Below, piece by piece: positions 46,061 through 57,736 of a stretch of DNA of 64,000 nt. Under the pieces are notes generated by a model. The model had not been told where the DNA came from. It did no database searches and saw nothing but the letters and a program-made list of their open reading frames with translations. Source of the stretch: Cryptomeria japonica (taxonomy: Eukaryota > Streptophyta > Pinopsida > Cupressales > Cupressaceae). Made by a program: the position numbers and the translations under genes. The stretch spans positions 309,330,450-309,394,449 of the forward strand of contig NC_081408.1 of assembly GCF_030272615.1 (NCBI RefSeq), read 5' to 3'. The first letter of the stretch is position 1. Every line of letters starts with the position of its first letter.

Positions 46061-46409
46061 AGATGCTTCCTTCATTATCAAATGCTGGCTAATTCAATTA
46101 TGCATTTGACTACGCTATGCCTTTTACATGTGATCCTACTTGCAACCACATTTCCGTTCTTTGTTGAGCTCTTGTGCACATAAAATCTGAGAGCAAATAT
46201 ATCAAGCAAGATCAATGGAGATAGGAAGAATGGAGATTTAAACCCTATTGGACATGTGATGGTATAATCTTTGTGATTTCATTTGATTTGCATTGTCTTA
46301 GGTAATCTTCATATGTTATGGTGGATCTTTGTTGTTGTTAGGCTAGGGTTTTATGGTTGAATTCATTTAGTCTTTCAATATTGTTGTTTGCATTTTCACC
46401 ATATACATT

Positions 46410-46428
46410 TTGGCACGCCCGGTGGGAC
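46410..46428 (+). other. Primer-binding site candidate
   Basis: TGGCACGCCCGGTGGGAC begins two to three bases after the LTR. The form is familiar for plant Gypsy elements; the tRNA is not identified here. Confidence 0.65.
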
Positions 46429-46519
46429 TCTTGTCCCTTTTGCATTTAACATCCTTGTTGCAAATTTTGTGTTTTGAAGTTGCAGATTTGACATTTTTGA
46501 TAGTATTTTGGTATTTTCA

Positions 46520-46770
46520 TGTCTGCGTACTTTCGGATCGTGCTTTTGGTTTTTTGTCGCGTCTGCGACATCTAGGATCGCATCCACACCCTCGACAGTA
46601 TTTTATTTTTTTGCAGATTCCGAAAATCGCGTCTGTGTTCCCTAATCGCGTCTGTGGGGTTTTCAGGCGCGTCTGCGTCCAGAAGCCGCGTCTGCGTTTT
46701 GGAGCCGTGTCTATGTGTCACAGAAGCATGTCTGCATCCAGAAGCCGTGTTTGTGTTTATGGTAACCCCA
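46520..46770 (+). repeat. GCGTCTGTG word array 1 in the Gypsy leader
   Basis: About eight to ten variants of GCGTCTG(T/C)G (e.g. 46557, 46629, 46648, 46669, 46688, 46727), spaced ~20 bp, in the untranslated leader. Array 2 lies at 48010-48195. Confidence 0.85.
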
Positions 46771-46799
46771 TCTGTGTACACTGATTTCATTTTGGGGGT

Positions 46800-48000
46800 T
46801 TTCATTGATTTAGTTTTTAGTCATTCGATTTTTTTTGATTTTTTTTATTTTTTTTATCTGGTTTATTTTGAGCTAACATTTTCAGATCTAGCTAATGAAA
46901 TTGGTGCAGCTTGTCTTGAAAGAAAAATCGTTTTGTTGAATGCCCCTATTTTCACAAAGTCTTTTGGATCTAAAATTTACCTAACTTATGTGCTTGCAGG
47001 AAGGGGTGATTATTTCAAACAATCCAAACTACTAATAACTCTTTGTTGCAGGTCCTTGGCAAGGGTTTTTGGATTTTTATTGTGTGCCTTATTTTCATAG
47101 ACTAGCAAACACTTCAATTGGTACACTAAAATTGAATCATTGTCTTTTGTGTCTTGAGCAATAGGCTCTTTTTGTTTAATCTTTAGAGGGCCTGTCTCCC
47201 CGTGTGGTCATTAGGACTACTAGTGAGGAGAGAACAACCCAAGTGGTAGCAAAAGAAAAGCCATCTTCTTCCAAACCACTATAAATAACTGTATTCATGG
47301 TGAAAACTATGAATAACGTGTACTGATTAGTTCATACCGACACTATGTCTCCCCATAAACCCGTTTGATCAAATTTATTTGATCATTTGTAGGACGTAAC
47401 CCCTACCGACTGGGAGCCTTCTGTATTTACAGAGCTGAAAGTGCGACATGTATGGCCACACGAGCGGATGCCCTTACTAGCACCTTTTTGTTTTAGAAGC
47501 CCAAATCCTTCTAGTTGTTGGGGCAGGAGGTCAAACCTCTGGTAGCAGCCCGCACACATATGGTTCTTAGTAGAGATACAAAGTTCACCACAAGGAGTTT
47601 TTGTGGGGACTGATGCTTGGCTGCCCCAAGAAGTGAGTGTCGAGGGTGGAGCCAATGGGGTCAAGCATCTAAGTATCCACTTTGAATAGTGTAGCCTCGG
47701 GGGAAACCCCATGTGGGATCAACAACTATTGTCTTGGCCAGCCATAAGAATTGTGCTTGACTCATTTTAAACATTCAAACATTCAAGACCAAACATCAAA
47801 ACATTGTGTCTTTTGTGTCTTCAAGTGTATGCAAAACAATTTTACATCAGACATCGCACTTTCTTTGAGTCATTTTGAGTCTAAACACTTGTAAATATTG
47901 AGTCCTCATCAACACTATGTCCTCTTGTCATGAAAAATGGTCAAACATTCAGATTTGGTCACAACAAAGCAACTTCATAGATTGGAAAAAAATTGCACAA
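46800..48000 (+). other. Leader of Gypsy element, no gene seen
   Basis: Non-coding in appearance. Short open frames (e.g. 47383-47712 minus) lack motifs. It could include an intron, but boundaries are not clear. Confidence 0.5.
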
Positions 48001-48009
48001 ATTTTGTAG

Positions 48010-48195
48010 AAACGCGTCTGTGTCTGACAGAATAGCGTCTGTGTCATATAACCGCGTCTGTGAAGGGCATAAACGCGTCTGTGTTCTCAGAATCAACATT
48101 GCATTTACAAAATCTCAGACTCGCGTCTGTGTTTAACAGAACCACGTCTATGTCAGGAAATTGCGTCTGTGCAGTATACAAGCACGTCTGTGTTC
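48010..48195 (+). repeat. GCGTCTGTG word array 2 in the Gypsy leader
   Basis: Copies near 48014, 48035, 48054, 48075, 48123, 48144, 48163 and 48184, spaced ~20 bp with unique intervening sequence (one gap of ~48 bp). Confidence 0.9.
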
Positions 48196-48687
48196 AGAAT
48201 TAAAAAAAACTTTTACAGTCCAGCAAACAAACACAGTCAGTTTCAGAATTCATGAGCTTCCTAGGTTATTTCTCCAGGGTTTCATCAAGAATTCAACCTA
48301 TCTTTGGGTCTCACAAAGTCCATCATTGCTTTACACCTTACATTATATTCACATTTGTCCAAAACTTGAGTCAAAAGGTCACTTGCTTGTCCTCATCTTA
48401 CTTTGTCAACACACTACATACAACAACATTTTGCTAAGTGGTCCCTCATCAAGGTCTATCACCTTTGGGTCTCATTTGGTCTTACTTAGAGTCAAGGTCA
48501 ACTTACCTCATCAAGAGAAACTATCATCTCTTTGGAAGTCACACCTACTCTACTACATACATACTTGGTCTTACACTTTGGACATTGCAAGTACACCTCA
48601 TATTCATTTGCATTCCATCCAACTCTTGGTCTTCCATACTCTTTCCATTTTCATCTAGTCTCACACATCTTGGTAAATACCTAGTTC

Positions 48688-51600
48688 ATGGTTGAAACCC
48701 GTTCCCAAAAATCTAGGAGAGAAACTAAAGAGGCTCAAGAGTCCGCAAACATGAGTTCCTATGAATATGACAATGATATCTTTTTCAATTCTAATCATAC
48801 TACATTACCTGACATGGATGCCTATAGAAACATTCCAAATGTTGAAAACATTGACACTACAAACAACAATGATACACACAATAACAATATGGACAACTTT
48901 TCTATACATTCAGCAGAAGTGGAAGACACCATTATGAATCCTCATTTTAATTGATTGGTTGAGGAAATAATGAGGAGAGATATACAATACTTTCTACAAG
49001 TGATGGCACAAAGTGGAGCCAAGATACCTCATGATTTTGACATGTCTCAAATAATGGAAAATCGACCTTTACAACAAACTCACTCCAACATGGATCAAAG
49101 GAGGCCTAATAGTGGAGGCAATAGAGGACCACATATGGTGCCTGAATCACCATCGTCTTTGTTTCAAAAACCAGAGGTCCCTTATGGTCAAGCATATTAT
49201 ACTCACCTTCGCAGACCATTATGGAAGTCTTATGCAGAAAAATATGCTCGAACACATACCAATGCTAAGGATCAACCACCAAAGCAATTGGATACTCAAA
49301 GGCATGCTCAAAATTTGGACACAAGGAAACCCCGCGTCAAATTTGGGGGCAACACACTAGAATAAACTCATGACATGCCTGTAGAGTATGCTATACATGG
49401 ACAAAGCAGATATTTCATTCCTCAACATGACGCTATACCAAGTGGTCCATATACGCAACATCATTATAGACCTCCTCCACATGAACATGTGTATGATCAA
49501 TATCATCCATATATGCAACATGCTCCTCCTCCAATTGGTGCCTCAAGCATGGGGTATGGTCCAAGAAGTCGATCTCCACCTAAGAACAATTTGGAGCAAC
49601 AAATCAAGGATTTACAAAAGAAAATGGAGGACATAAATACACTGAAGCCAACTTACACAATAAGAGACATATGTCCTTATCCATTTGACAAGAGCATTCC
49701 AATGCCTCCATTTCCTACACACTTTGTGACACCTAAGTTTGATAAGTATAGAGGAAAAGGGGATCCTAAGGCACACATAAGACAGTTTTTCACAGCTTGC
49801 ATTGAGGTAGCAGCAGAAGAGACATATTTGATGAGATTATTCCCACAAAGCTTAGGTGATCAAGCTATGGAATGGTTCTCCCAACTTCCACCTGGAATTA
49901 ATTCTTGGGGTGATCTAGCAGAGGCATTTATCCAACATTTCTCATACAACATAGAGACAGACATATCAGTCACTACCTTGTGCAACACCAAGCAAAAAGA
50001 GGGAGAGTCTTTTGCATCATTTTTACAAAGATGGAGAAATCTAGCCAGCAGATGCTCTTGTGAAATTCCACACAAACAAATGGTAGAAATGTTCACCCAG
50101 AATGTTAACAAAGACATTGGCTATGATCTAAGGAAAGCTTGTTTGTCCACCTTCAAGGACGTCATTGAAAAAGGCTTAGCGACAGAAAAGGTCCTAATTG
50201 AACAAGGAGTCATTAAGATATTCAAGGGAAACAAAGATGACTTTAATGGAAAAGATAAGCCAAGATTTTGGAATAAAAGCAAGGACATAGTCAATGATGG
50301 TGTTGTTGATGCCAATACAGTGCGACCCAAAATCATTTTTTTAGGATCAAGCTCTACAAACAATCAAGTGAATACTCAAACAACTTCTAGATCATGAAGG
50401 AAGTACACCCCATTGGGAGAACCACTTGAGTCAGTTTTCAAGAAGCTAGTGGCAAACAAAGTAATCACAATTCCAAATTTTTCGCCATATGAGCCAAAGG
50501 TCAAACCAAATTGGTGGAATGATGATGAGTATTGTGAATTCCATAAGAGAAAGGGTCATAAAACAGGAAATTGTCATCGATTGAAGAACATTATACAAGA
50601 TCTTATTGATAGAGGTGACATTGAGATTGAAGGGCATTCATCCAATCAAGAACATGAAATGTTTAAGGAACCATTCCCAAAGCATGACAAGGGAAAAGCT
50701 GCAGCCACAGATGACTAGACCAACTATACTAGAGCATCCTATAACTATGATTCAACTATAAATCACATTTCAATGGATAATTATGTCTCTACTATTATCA
50801 TCAAGGACAAAACGCCTAAAAATTCTACCCAAAGACCTAAGATTGTCCTAAAAGGCGTTGGATCTTCTTACGAACCTACCTCTGAATGTAATGTCACAAC
50901 TCGTCGAGGTAAATTTACTTTGCAAGGTGCTCTAGCTAAAAACACCACTTCCTCATCAACCAAGCCTGAGTACGACCTTGTAGAATAGTTGGGGAAGACA
51001 CCCGCACTCATATCCATCGTTGAGCTCTTACACATATCCTCTGCACATAAAGTTATTCTTGACAAAATTTTGAGAGACACTTCTGTTCCTACTGATCTAA
51101 ACGTGGACCAGTTTCAAGCCATGGTGGGATACCTTTCCATTCCACACTCCCTTACATTCACAGAAGCCGATGACGCCTCCATAAGTCAGCCAAATAATGC
51201 ACCTTTACACATTGAAGCCTTCATACACAAACATCAAATAAAACGAGTCCTGATAGATGGAGGAGCAGGTCTAAACATTTGTACATTGAGCACTACTAAA
51301 CAATTGGGATATTCTGATAAAGCTGTGAATTCTACAAACAAAATTACCATCAAAGCATATGATGATGAAGAACGTTCATCCAAGGGCACAGTCACCTTAC
51401 CTCTCAGAGTTGGGCCAGTTACAAAGGATGTGGTTTGTCAAGTACTAGATCTTGATCTCACATACAACATATTGCTAGGACATCCTTGGATTCATGAAAT
51501 GAGCGCAGTCCCATTTACATATCATCGATGTATCAAGTTTCCACACAATGGAGTGGAAGTGACCGTCAAAGCTGACCCAAATCCATTGATATACTGCAAC

Positions 51601-52800
51601 AATTTGTGACCTAGATAAGAACTAACAATCCCAGTCAATCGAGAAGTTGTTCCTTCATCAACATATGTGGATCCAGAATCATTGAAAGCTTCTACATCAA
51701 AGAAAGCAGAGCTCAAAGAATAATTCAAGTTTAAAGACCTGGGATGTGGTGAGTATATCTTTCATGTTGATCAACTCCCACTATCTCCTAAGGTATTCAG
51801 TCTACAAGAACAATCTATAAACAATTTGCAAGGAATTGGGTGTGAACCACCTAGTGTTGTGGCTACTAAGTCTAAATGCAAATCTCCTCTAGTGGTGCAA
51901 GCATCTCTTGATATCAATAGTCCTAAGAGTGGTTCCAGAGAAGAATCTATTGAGCATATTTCCAGCCCTCTTGAGAAATCACATAGCTTTACCATTTCAT
52001 CCACTTATTCTATTTCCACTCCACTTGAAGACTTGGATCAACAAGAATTACAAAAGCCCTTACTCGTCGGGGATCAAAAATCAAGCTATGAAAAGAAAAA
52101 TCTAAAAGTCAGAAAAAAAGAAAAGTCCTTTAGTCCAAATCAAAATCAAAAGCTATTGGACTCTGCAAAAATCAAAGTCAAGGATAAAAATCCTATGAAC
52201 AAAAAAGAGCAAGAGATGATCTCCCCTAATACCAAAATAACTGGGGGCAAAAGTTCTAAAATTTCAAGTCAAAAAGCATACTTGTTGATCCTAAGTCTCC
52301 ATCATGCTATCTTACTTTCACTAATTTTTGCAGTCATAAGCCTTCATCACTCATCCACTTGTTCCACACATCATTTCCCTTTTGGTGATACATCACGGTC
52401 CTTTAATGGAGCTTCCTCGAAGGACTTTGTTATCAGGGATGGCCAAACTTCTTCAGGTGACACGCATACGAGCCTGTGTAGTCCACACACTAGTAATTCT
52501 ATCTCAGTTCCTTCATCAAGGAATACAGTCACTCAAGCTTCACATAATTCAGTCAAGGAACAATGCAACTACAATCATAAGATCAAGCCTCAGACACTTG
52601 AGGTAGGTGACTTAGTTCTCAGAGAAAATCCTAAAAATCAGCAAGACAGAGAGAAAAAGGGTAAGTTCGAACCAAACTAGCTTGGTCCTTACATCATCAG
52701 AGCAGCATATGGATCTAGTGCATATCATCTCTCAACCACAGAGGGTGAACATTTGGAGGATCCTATCAACAACATGCACCTTCGCAGGTTTTACACATAG
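48688..52800 (+). pseudogene. Gypsy gag-protease fused in frame to integrase C-terminus
   Basis: One reading frame throughout, from ATG 48688 to TAG 52798. It is broken only by stops (48952 TGA, 49363 TAA, 50395 TGA, 50716 TAG, 50986 TAG, 51607 TGA, then near 51614 and 51721, 52678 TAG), each a single transition from CGA, CAA, CAG or TGG. Gag core at 49660-50220 (landmarks FDKYRGKGDPKAHIRQF, AMEWFSQLPPG, FASFLQRWRNLA). Knuckle-like CEFHKRKGHKTGNCHRLK at 50531-50584. Protease with IDGGAGLNI (catalytic Asp kept) near 51254 and ILLGHPW near 51470. The usual post-protease linker then passes into low-complexity and a hydrophobic segment (52276-52350), and at 52580-52800 the integrase tail (LEVGDLVL, GPYIIRAAYG). 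RT, RNase H and integrase core are absent. Confidence 0.85.
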
Positions 52801-52887
52801 CCCTTCAGAGTATCCTAATTCAAAATACAAAAAAATCAAAAAAATTCAAATTACAAAAAAAATCATAAAACATAAAAATCGTTACTT

Positions 52888-53033
52888 GGTGAAAACCTGG
52901 CAAACATGTGCCTTGTGACAACAAAAAAATCAAAAAATAAAAAAAAGTAAAGAAAAACATTTCATCCAACGGTGAAAACCACTTCGGTGGCGCCCTGGGC
53001 AAGTACCATGGTGAAAACTGGGTCACCAGCGCC
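52888..53033 (+). other. Three GGTGAAAAC-hairpin modules after the Gypsy ORF
   Basis: GGTGAAAAC occurs at 52888, 52971 and 53010, each followed within a few bases by a short hairpin: TGGCA-loop-TGCC, CCAC-TTCG-GTGG and CTGG-GTCA-CCAG. The second uses a TTCG tetraloop. They lie between two A-rich tracts just after the ORF and upstream of the convergent PMD gene end. Confidence 0.6.
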
Positions 53034-53039
53034 ATGCAT

Positions 53040-54540
53040 AGAGACCTTGCTCCTCCCTCCTTCAGGATTCCATTTCATCCTTCACTTTGCACACACTCAC
53101 AACCTATCCATCCACAATAAAACTTACCCATTCCCATCATGGCTTGTTATTGATCTACCTAAGATTGGTTCGCCATTCATAATAAACATTCCTTTTTCAC
53201 CCATTTTCCATCCATAATAAATCAGCTCCTATCTGTGGCTAAGGCAAATCCTACGTCTAGTGATGGGTGCGGAACTAAGAGCATCACACATTCTGAGGAG
53301 TACAGATTGTTCCAGTTTTCTTCAGTCTATCCGCGCACAATCCGCAATAAAGCAACATTTGCATCACAGATCCGCAATAAAGTTTCATCTTCTCCGCAAT
53401 AAAGTATCAATTTCATGGATTCAATCAGTTTCAGATGAGACACAGCAATAAAAAAAAATGGACTTCAACAAATCAAATCTTTCAATAGATTCAGACAACA
53501 TTATGGTTTAGTGCTATCTATCCTTTTGTGAAAGTAAACATTGTGACCACAATCAAATAAGACACATACAAGTGACAAGAGACACTAAATTTGAGGACTA
53601 CAGTGGATGTTGGTGTCAAGTCTTGGTTTTCTTATTTGATTTTATCTTTCTGGTGACATGTCTTTTAGCTTTTCCAGGATGTCTCTGACTAGAGATTCTA
53701 TCTCCAAGATGTCTTTGACTAGAAAGGCGAGGATGGGGTATCATCACCTATTTTCTTTTGATGTCTGTGGATTGTCTCCTAGTAATGCTATGACTTGTCC
53801 AAGGATATGAGGACACTGAGAGTCTAGTGTGAACTGGGGCATTCCTTGTTTGAGACTATCTTATCTCCATGCAAACAGGTACAATGACTTTCTGGGTCAA
53901 ACATATGCCTCGATTGTCATAACCTACTTGCCATAATAAAGTTCAATGACGATAATGCACAAGAAGCTCTTTCACTTTCATATCTTCTATCTTCCATCCC
54001 CCTTTCTTGACTGACTTCCATCATCCTTCTTGAGTCCGTGTAGCCTGCTATAACACGACTGAGTATAATGACACACCAAAAATATTTGCATTTCATGTAG
54101 TTGCACCTGCATTATCACATATTAATTATTTCATACATACATATAGATATCACAATTGCATCACATCCTGCACACAACACATGTTAGCACATTTTATATT
54201 CCCATCATGTAAATAATTATTTGCATTGACATATCCATTTGCATTTCATACATTCACATTTGCATTGGCATAACATATTAAAAACATAAAAGAACAAAAA
54301 TATTGCATTTCATCATGTATATATTTGCATCCATGTCATAACCATCACATAAAAACATACATCATGAAACATCTCATCACATAGGTACACATGCATATAG
54401 CTATCACAAAGATGAATCATCTCATATATATATATAAAGTGTCATGATACAATGATGTCAAAATCATATGGCTACAAAATCACTCGAAGGTGTCTACATC
54501 ATAATACAAAACGATACAACACACTGATACATAGGGAGCC
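53040..54540. other. Spacer between convergent genes, no gene seen
   Basis: It contains three copies of TCCGCAATAAAG (53341-53405) and a CATTTGCATT-rich AT tract (54080-54440). No conserved frame. Confidence 0.55.
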
Positions 54541-56484
54541 CTCTACGGCTATGATGAACTCCCTCCCTCGGAGCCGCCTGGCCTCGATGGAGTTTGAGCC
54601 CTAGAAGGACCCACCCTAGGATCATCTCTCATGTCCCCTCTATCTGGTGGTGGTGGAGGACCCATAACCCCACTGCTGGACACCTATCTCCTCTGGCTTC
54701 TTCCCGTAGCTATCGCTGTTCGCAATGGTCTGCGGAAGCTCCTCGCCCGCTGCTCTAGTGGCATTGCCCTGTAATATAGGTCTCGCCAGTAACCTATCTC
54801 CTCCCCTACCCATAGAACATAGGCATATCCAGCCCCTGTATCCTCTGTCGCCTGCCTCCCAGCCCTCAGCGCTGTCTCAGCCTCAGTATAACACTGGATA
54901 GCCTGATCCCGCTCATGCTTTGTCTCCCTCAGTCACCTCCTGAGCCTAGCTGTCTCCCTCTCTAGGTCCTGAATCTCATCTTCTTGTCCCTGGTAGATCT
55001 CCCTCAGCTCAAGCAACTCATCCTCCTCCTCCTCAGCCCCCTGTGCTTTTGCCTGTGGCTCCCCCTGAACTAGTGCCTGTGCCTGTACCTGTACCTGCCT
55101 CTGCCCCTGTCCCTGCACTTGTCTAGGACCTTGTGCTGCTGGCACCTGTAGTGGCACTCCATCGCGACCCCTCACCACCCAAGCCTGTCTCTCCTCCCCA
55201 CCCTCTCTCCGTGGAGCCACCCTCCGCTCTTCAACTGCACCCCGCCTCCTTCGTCGACCTCTACCTCCACCATCTCCATCATCATCTTCATCCCCTCCAC
55301 CATCTCCATCTATCGCCTCCCCTGGGTCTATCAATTGTGGGAATGGATACTCAGCCCAATATGTAGTGTACCCTGCATCCATACCTACATCCTCAATATT
55401 CGGCCACATATCCCACGGTAAGGGAACCATCTCCACTAGCTGCATCACGGCCTGATCATATGACAACAATGGCCCAAAGTGTGCCTGATCCTTGACTGTC
55501 CGAGCATACATCCCGGAACCCCATGGCATCCGCTGAATATGGCCAAACTGCCTGCATACCCTGTTAATCAGCTATCTCTCTAATACATAGGGTGTCCACC
55601 CAATCAAATATCTACTCTAGAAAGTATAAGGTAGATCCACTGCGTCCTCCTCCCACTGCTCGCACCCAAGGTACGACCTCCATATCACAGTGTCAATCTC
55701 ATCCAAGACTCGACGCCAATGCTCCAACTTGCCAATCAGTGGCTGTGATGTAATCATATCATATAAATGCACAAAACTGCGTCCATAACCCCTGCCCCTG
55801 AAGTGTATCAATTGGGTAACCGATAGATGCTCATAGGCCTATACCTGCAGCAATGTAACTTCGTAGCCCAATCCTATGGATCCATGATACACAAACTGAT
55901 GCAACTCATAGTACAAGTGTGCTAGCACACATGGTCCCTAGGCATATCTGGTGTGTTGTGTAACCAGTGTCTCCAAGGTGCTCCCCCAGCCCACAGTCAA
56001 CCCTTGTGTCGCCCTGTCTGGACACAGGAACCCACTGATCACTCTTCCTAGCACTGCTAGTAGTGCCAATTCTGTCACTGTCATCGTGTCCCATGCCACG
56101 TGTCCAACTCTCATCTCTAGTCTGAGATCCTAAAACACTCGTCTCAGGGCCTCCCTATCTCCCTCTTGATCATAAGGAATTAGCTCCCCATCGATCGGTA
56201 CCTGCAGAATCTTGTAAACATTCTCTAAGGTGACTATCATCTCACCCATTGGCAAATGAAACGTACAAGTCTCTGAGTGCCATCTCTCAGCCAGCGCAGT
56301 CAACAACCCCATGTTCGCCCGAAACTCAGGCACATACATAATATATCTCAAACCCATACCCTCAATGGCAGCTCTGTCCTCGAACGTCAACTTTGGTTGC
56401 AACCTCTGAGTCGATGGGAATCTCTCTCGCGACTCCAGCATAGGCTAATACTCCTGCAGTCAAGCAAATCAATCATGTAAGTCA

Positions 56485-56730
56485 TAGTGGCATTCACTGT
56501 TCATCACAAAATGCTACTTTTTATCTAAGTACATATGGTACTCTATTCTAGTGACACTCCCTGTTCATCATAAAGTGTTGCTAATTATCCTAGTGGTACT
56601 CCCTGTTCATCACAAAGTACTACGTGTTTTGCACTCCCTGCTCATCACAAAGTGCTGCTCACATTTGCACTCCCTGTTCATCACAAAGTGCTGCTCACAT
56701 TTGTACTCCCTGTTCATCACAAAGTACCTT
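56485..56730. repeat. Tandem repeat in PMD gene intron, six copies
   Basis: CACTCCCTGTTCATCACAAA recurs near 56493, 56550, 56596, 56634, 56670 and 56706 with 36-57-bp spacing. A second pair of ~125-bp diverged repeats (CAACGTATGTYC near 56792 and 56898) follows. Confidence 0.8.
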
Positions 56731-56939
56731 GATCTATCCTATCCTAGGGCCTATGCTTGAGTGAATACTCTTGAGGAGTTTCCTAATTGGCAACGTATGT
56801 TCTATCACAAAATTGTCAATCCTAGCCCTATTTGCTACCCTCGTCTTCCCTAGAGGACCTACTTGAGTGTATCCTCTCAGCAGCTTATCCAATCGACAAC
56901 GTATGTCCATCATAGAACTGCCGATTTGACCTTGAAGAC

Positions 56940-57215
56940 ATAAACGCGCCTTCATGACATAAACACGCTTATAGACTGCATAAACACGCCTTCTCTACAC
57001 AGACACGCTTGAAATACACAGACGTGCCTATGCTATGCACAGACGCACCTATCCTGCATAAACGTGCCCACATTTCACAAACATGCCTGAACAACGCAGA
57101 CGCGCTCGTATTTGGCACAGATGCTTTTCTTAGCGTAGACGCGCCTGACACAAACACAGACGTGCCTAGCCAGCATAGATGCGCCTGGCACCAACACACA
57201 CGCGCCTCGACGTTT
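56940..57215 (-). repeat. GCGTCTGTG word array 3, inverted, inside the PMD intron
   Basis: About 14 copies of CACAGACGCGCCT-like words, i.e. AGGCGCGTCTGTG on the minus strand, spaced ~20 bp (near 56943, 56963, 56984, 57001, 57021, 57042, 57061, 57080, 57099, 57119, 57136, 57159, 57177 and 57199). They have the same sense orientation relative to the PMD transcript as arrays 1 and 2 have to the gag transcript. Confidence 0.9.
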
Positions 57216-57473
57216 TGACATTTTTTGGACATTATTCTAGAATGCATTTAATTCACTACCTAACATGCATTTATGACATCATTTATTACAACAAAGTACA
57301 AGGAGGTTTTGCGGTACTTACCAGCTCTCCTGCATCAGCTGGCCTCTGAAATCGGCGAACGCGATCGAATTTGTGAACCAATGCCATCGCTGTTGACTGT
57401 TGCTACTCTATTCTCTCTCTGTACTTTGATTTCTTGGATGTGTGGATGACAATGAGGATGTTTTCCCCTCGTG

Positions 57474-57490
57474 GTCTATTTTATAGACTA
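57474..57490 (-). promoter_or_regulatory. TATA box of antisense PMD gene
   Basis: Read on the minus strand, GTCTATAAAATAGACC, about 90-100 bp upstream of the ATG at 57387, followed by a CT/GA-rich start region. Two telo-like AGGGCTAGGG words lie just upstream. This is a separate promoter inside the element, pointing away from the 3' LTR. Confidence 0.7.
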
Positions 57491-57718
57491 CCCTAGCCCT
57501 AGCTCTCGTTTCCCGAGTCAGTCTTCATTATCCCGTGACTTTGTCACTCTATCCTATTCGGTCAGTCCATTCTAGCCTTCCTTTCTTATCGAGAGATTGT
57601 CTGTGATCTTTTCAAATATTTTCATCCAATCTCTCAAGGGGGCATATCATTCCCATCTTGGGGCAACTTTGTATCAGTTCATCTTATCTTCTTTGAAACA
57701 ACGCGACAAGTTGCATTG

Positions 57719-57736
57719 TCTCAAAGAGGGGCAAAG
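57719..57736 (+). other. Polypurine tract of Gypsy element
   Basis: AAAGAGGGGCAAAG directly abuts the 3' LTR. Confidence 0.85.

Larger units (their letters stand above)
45635..46407 (+). repeat. 5' LTR of Gypsy element
   Basis: TGTAGACACC...CCATATACA. U3 carries five AT-rich palindromes (45655-45895). TATA box CTATATAAGG at 46051-46060. Confidence 0.95.
54549..57387 (-). pseudogene. Antisense plant mobile domain (PMD) gene carried by the Gypsy element
   Basis: Exon 1 57387-57322 encodes MALVHKFDRVRRFQRPADAG..., ending at donor CTG|GTAAGT. The intron (57321-56454) ends at TGACTGCAG. Exon 2 runs 56453-54549 in one frame with the same phase. PMD landmarks: FHLPMGEMIVTLENVYKIL and IDGELI, then WGSTLETL, YDMI..., SRYLIGWTPYVLER, VCRQFG. 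The C-terminus has an acidic Gly/Asp run followed by Arg6-like (GRGRRRRRG), a Gln-rich repeat (VQGQGQRQVQVQAQ) and a coiled coil. In-frame stops at about 56447, 56130, 55940, 55842, 55617, 55573, 54933 and 54688 inactivate it; several replace expected Trp or Gln. PMD proteins (MAIN/MAIL1 in Arabidopsis act in silencing and genome stability) also occur inside transposable elements. Confidence 0.85.

Noticed and set aside
47383-47712. Minus-strand 109-codon frame in the Gypsy leader
   Set aside because: No motif, no promoter or splice context, and it lies in the untranslated leader between word arrays.
52276-52350. Hydrophobic segment in the Gypsy ORF as an envelope-like membrane anchor
   Set aside because: A single hydrophobic run in low-complexity filler without signal peptide or glycoprotein features; insufficient to call env.
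56940-57215. Regularly spaced short repeats that could suggest a CRISPR array
   Set aside because: The repeats are ~12 bp, degenerate, with ~8-10-bp gaps, in a plant retroelement intron; no cas genes.
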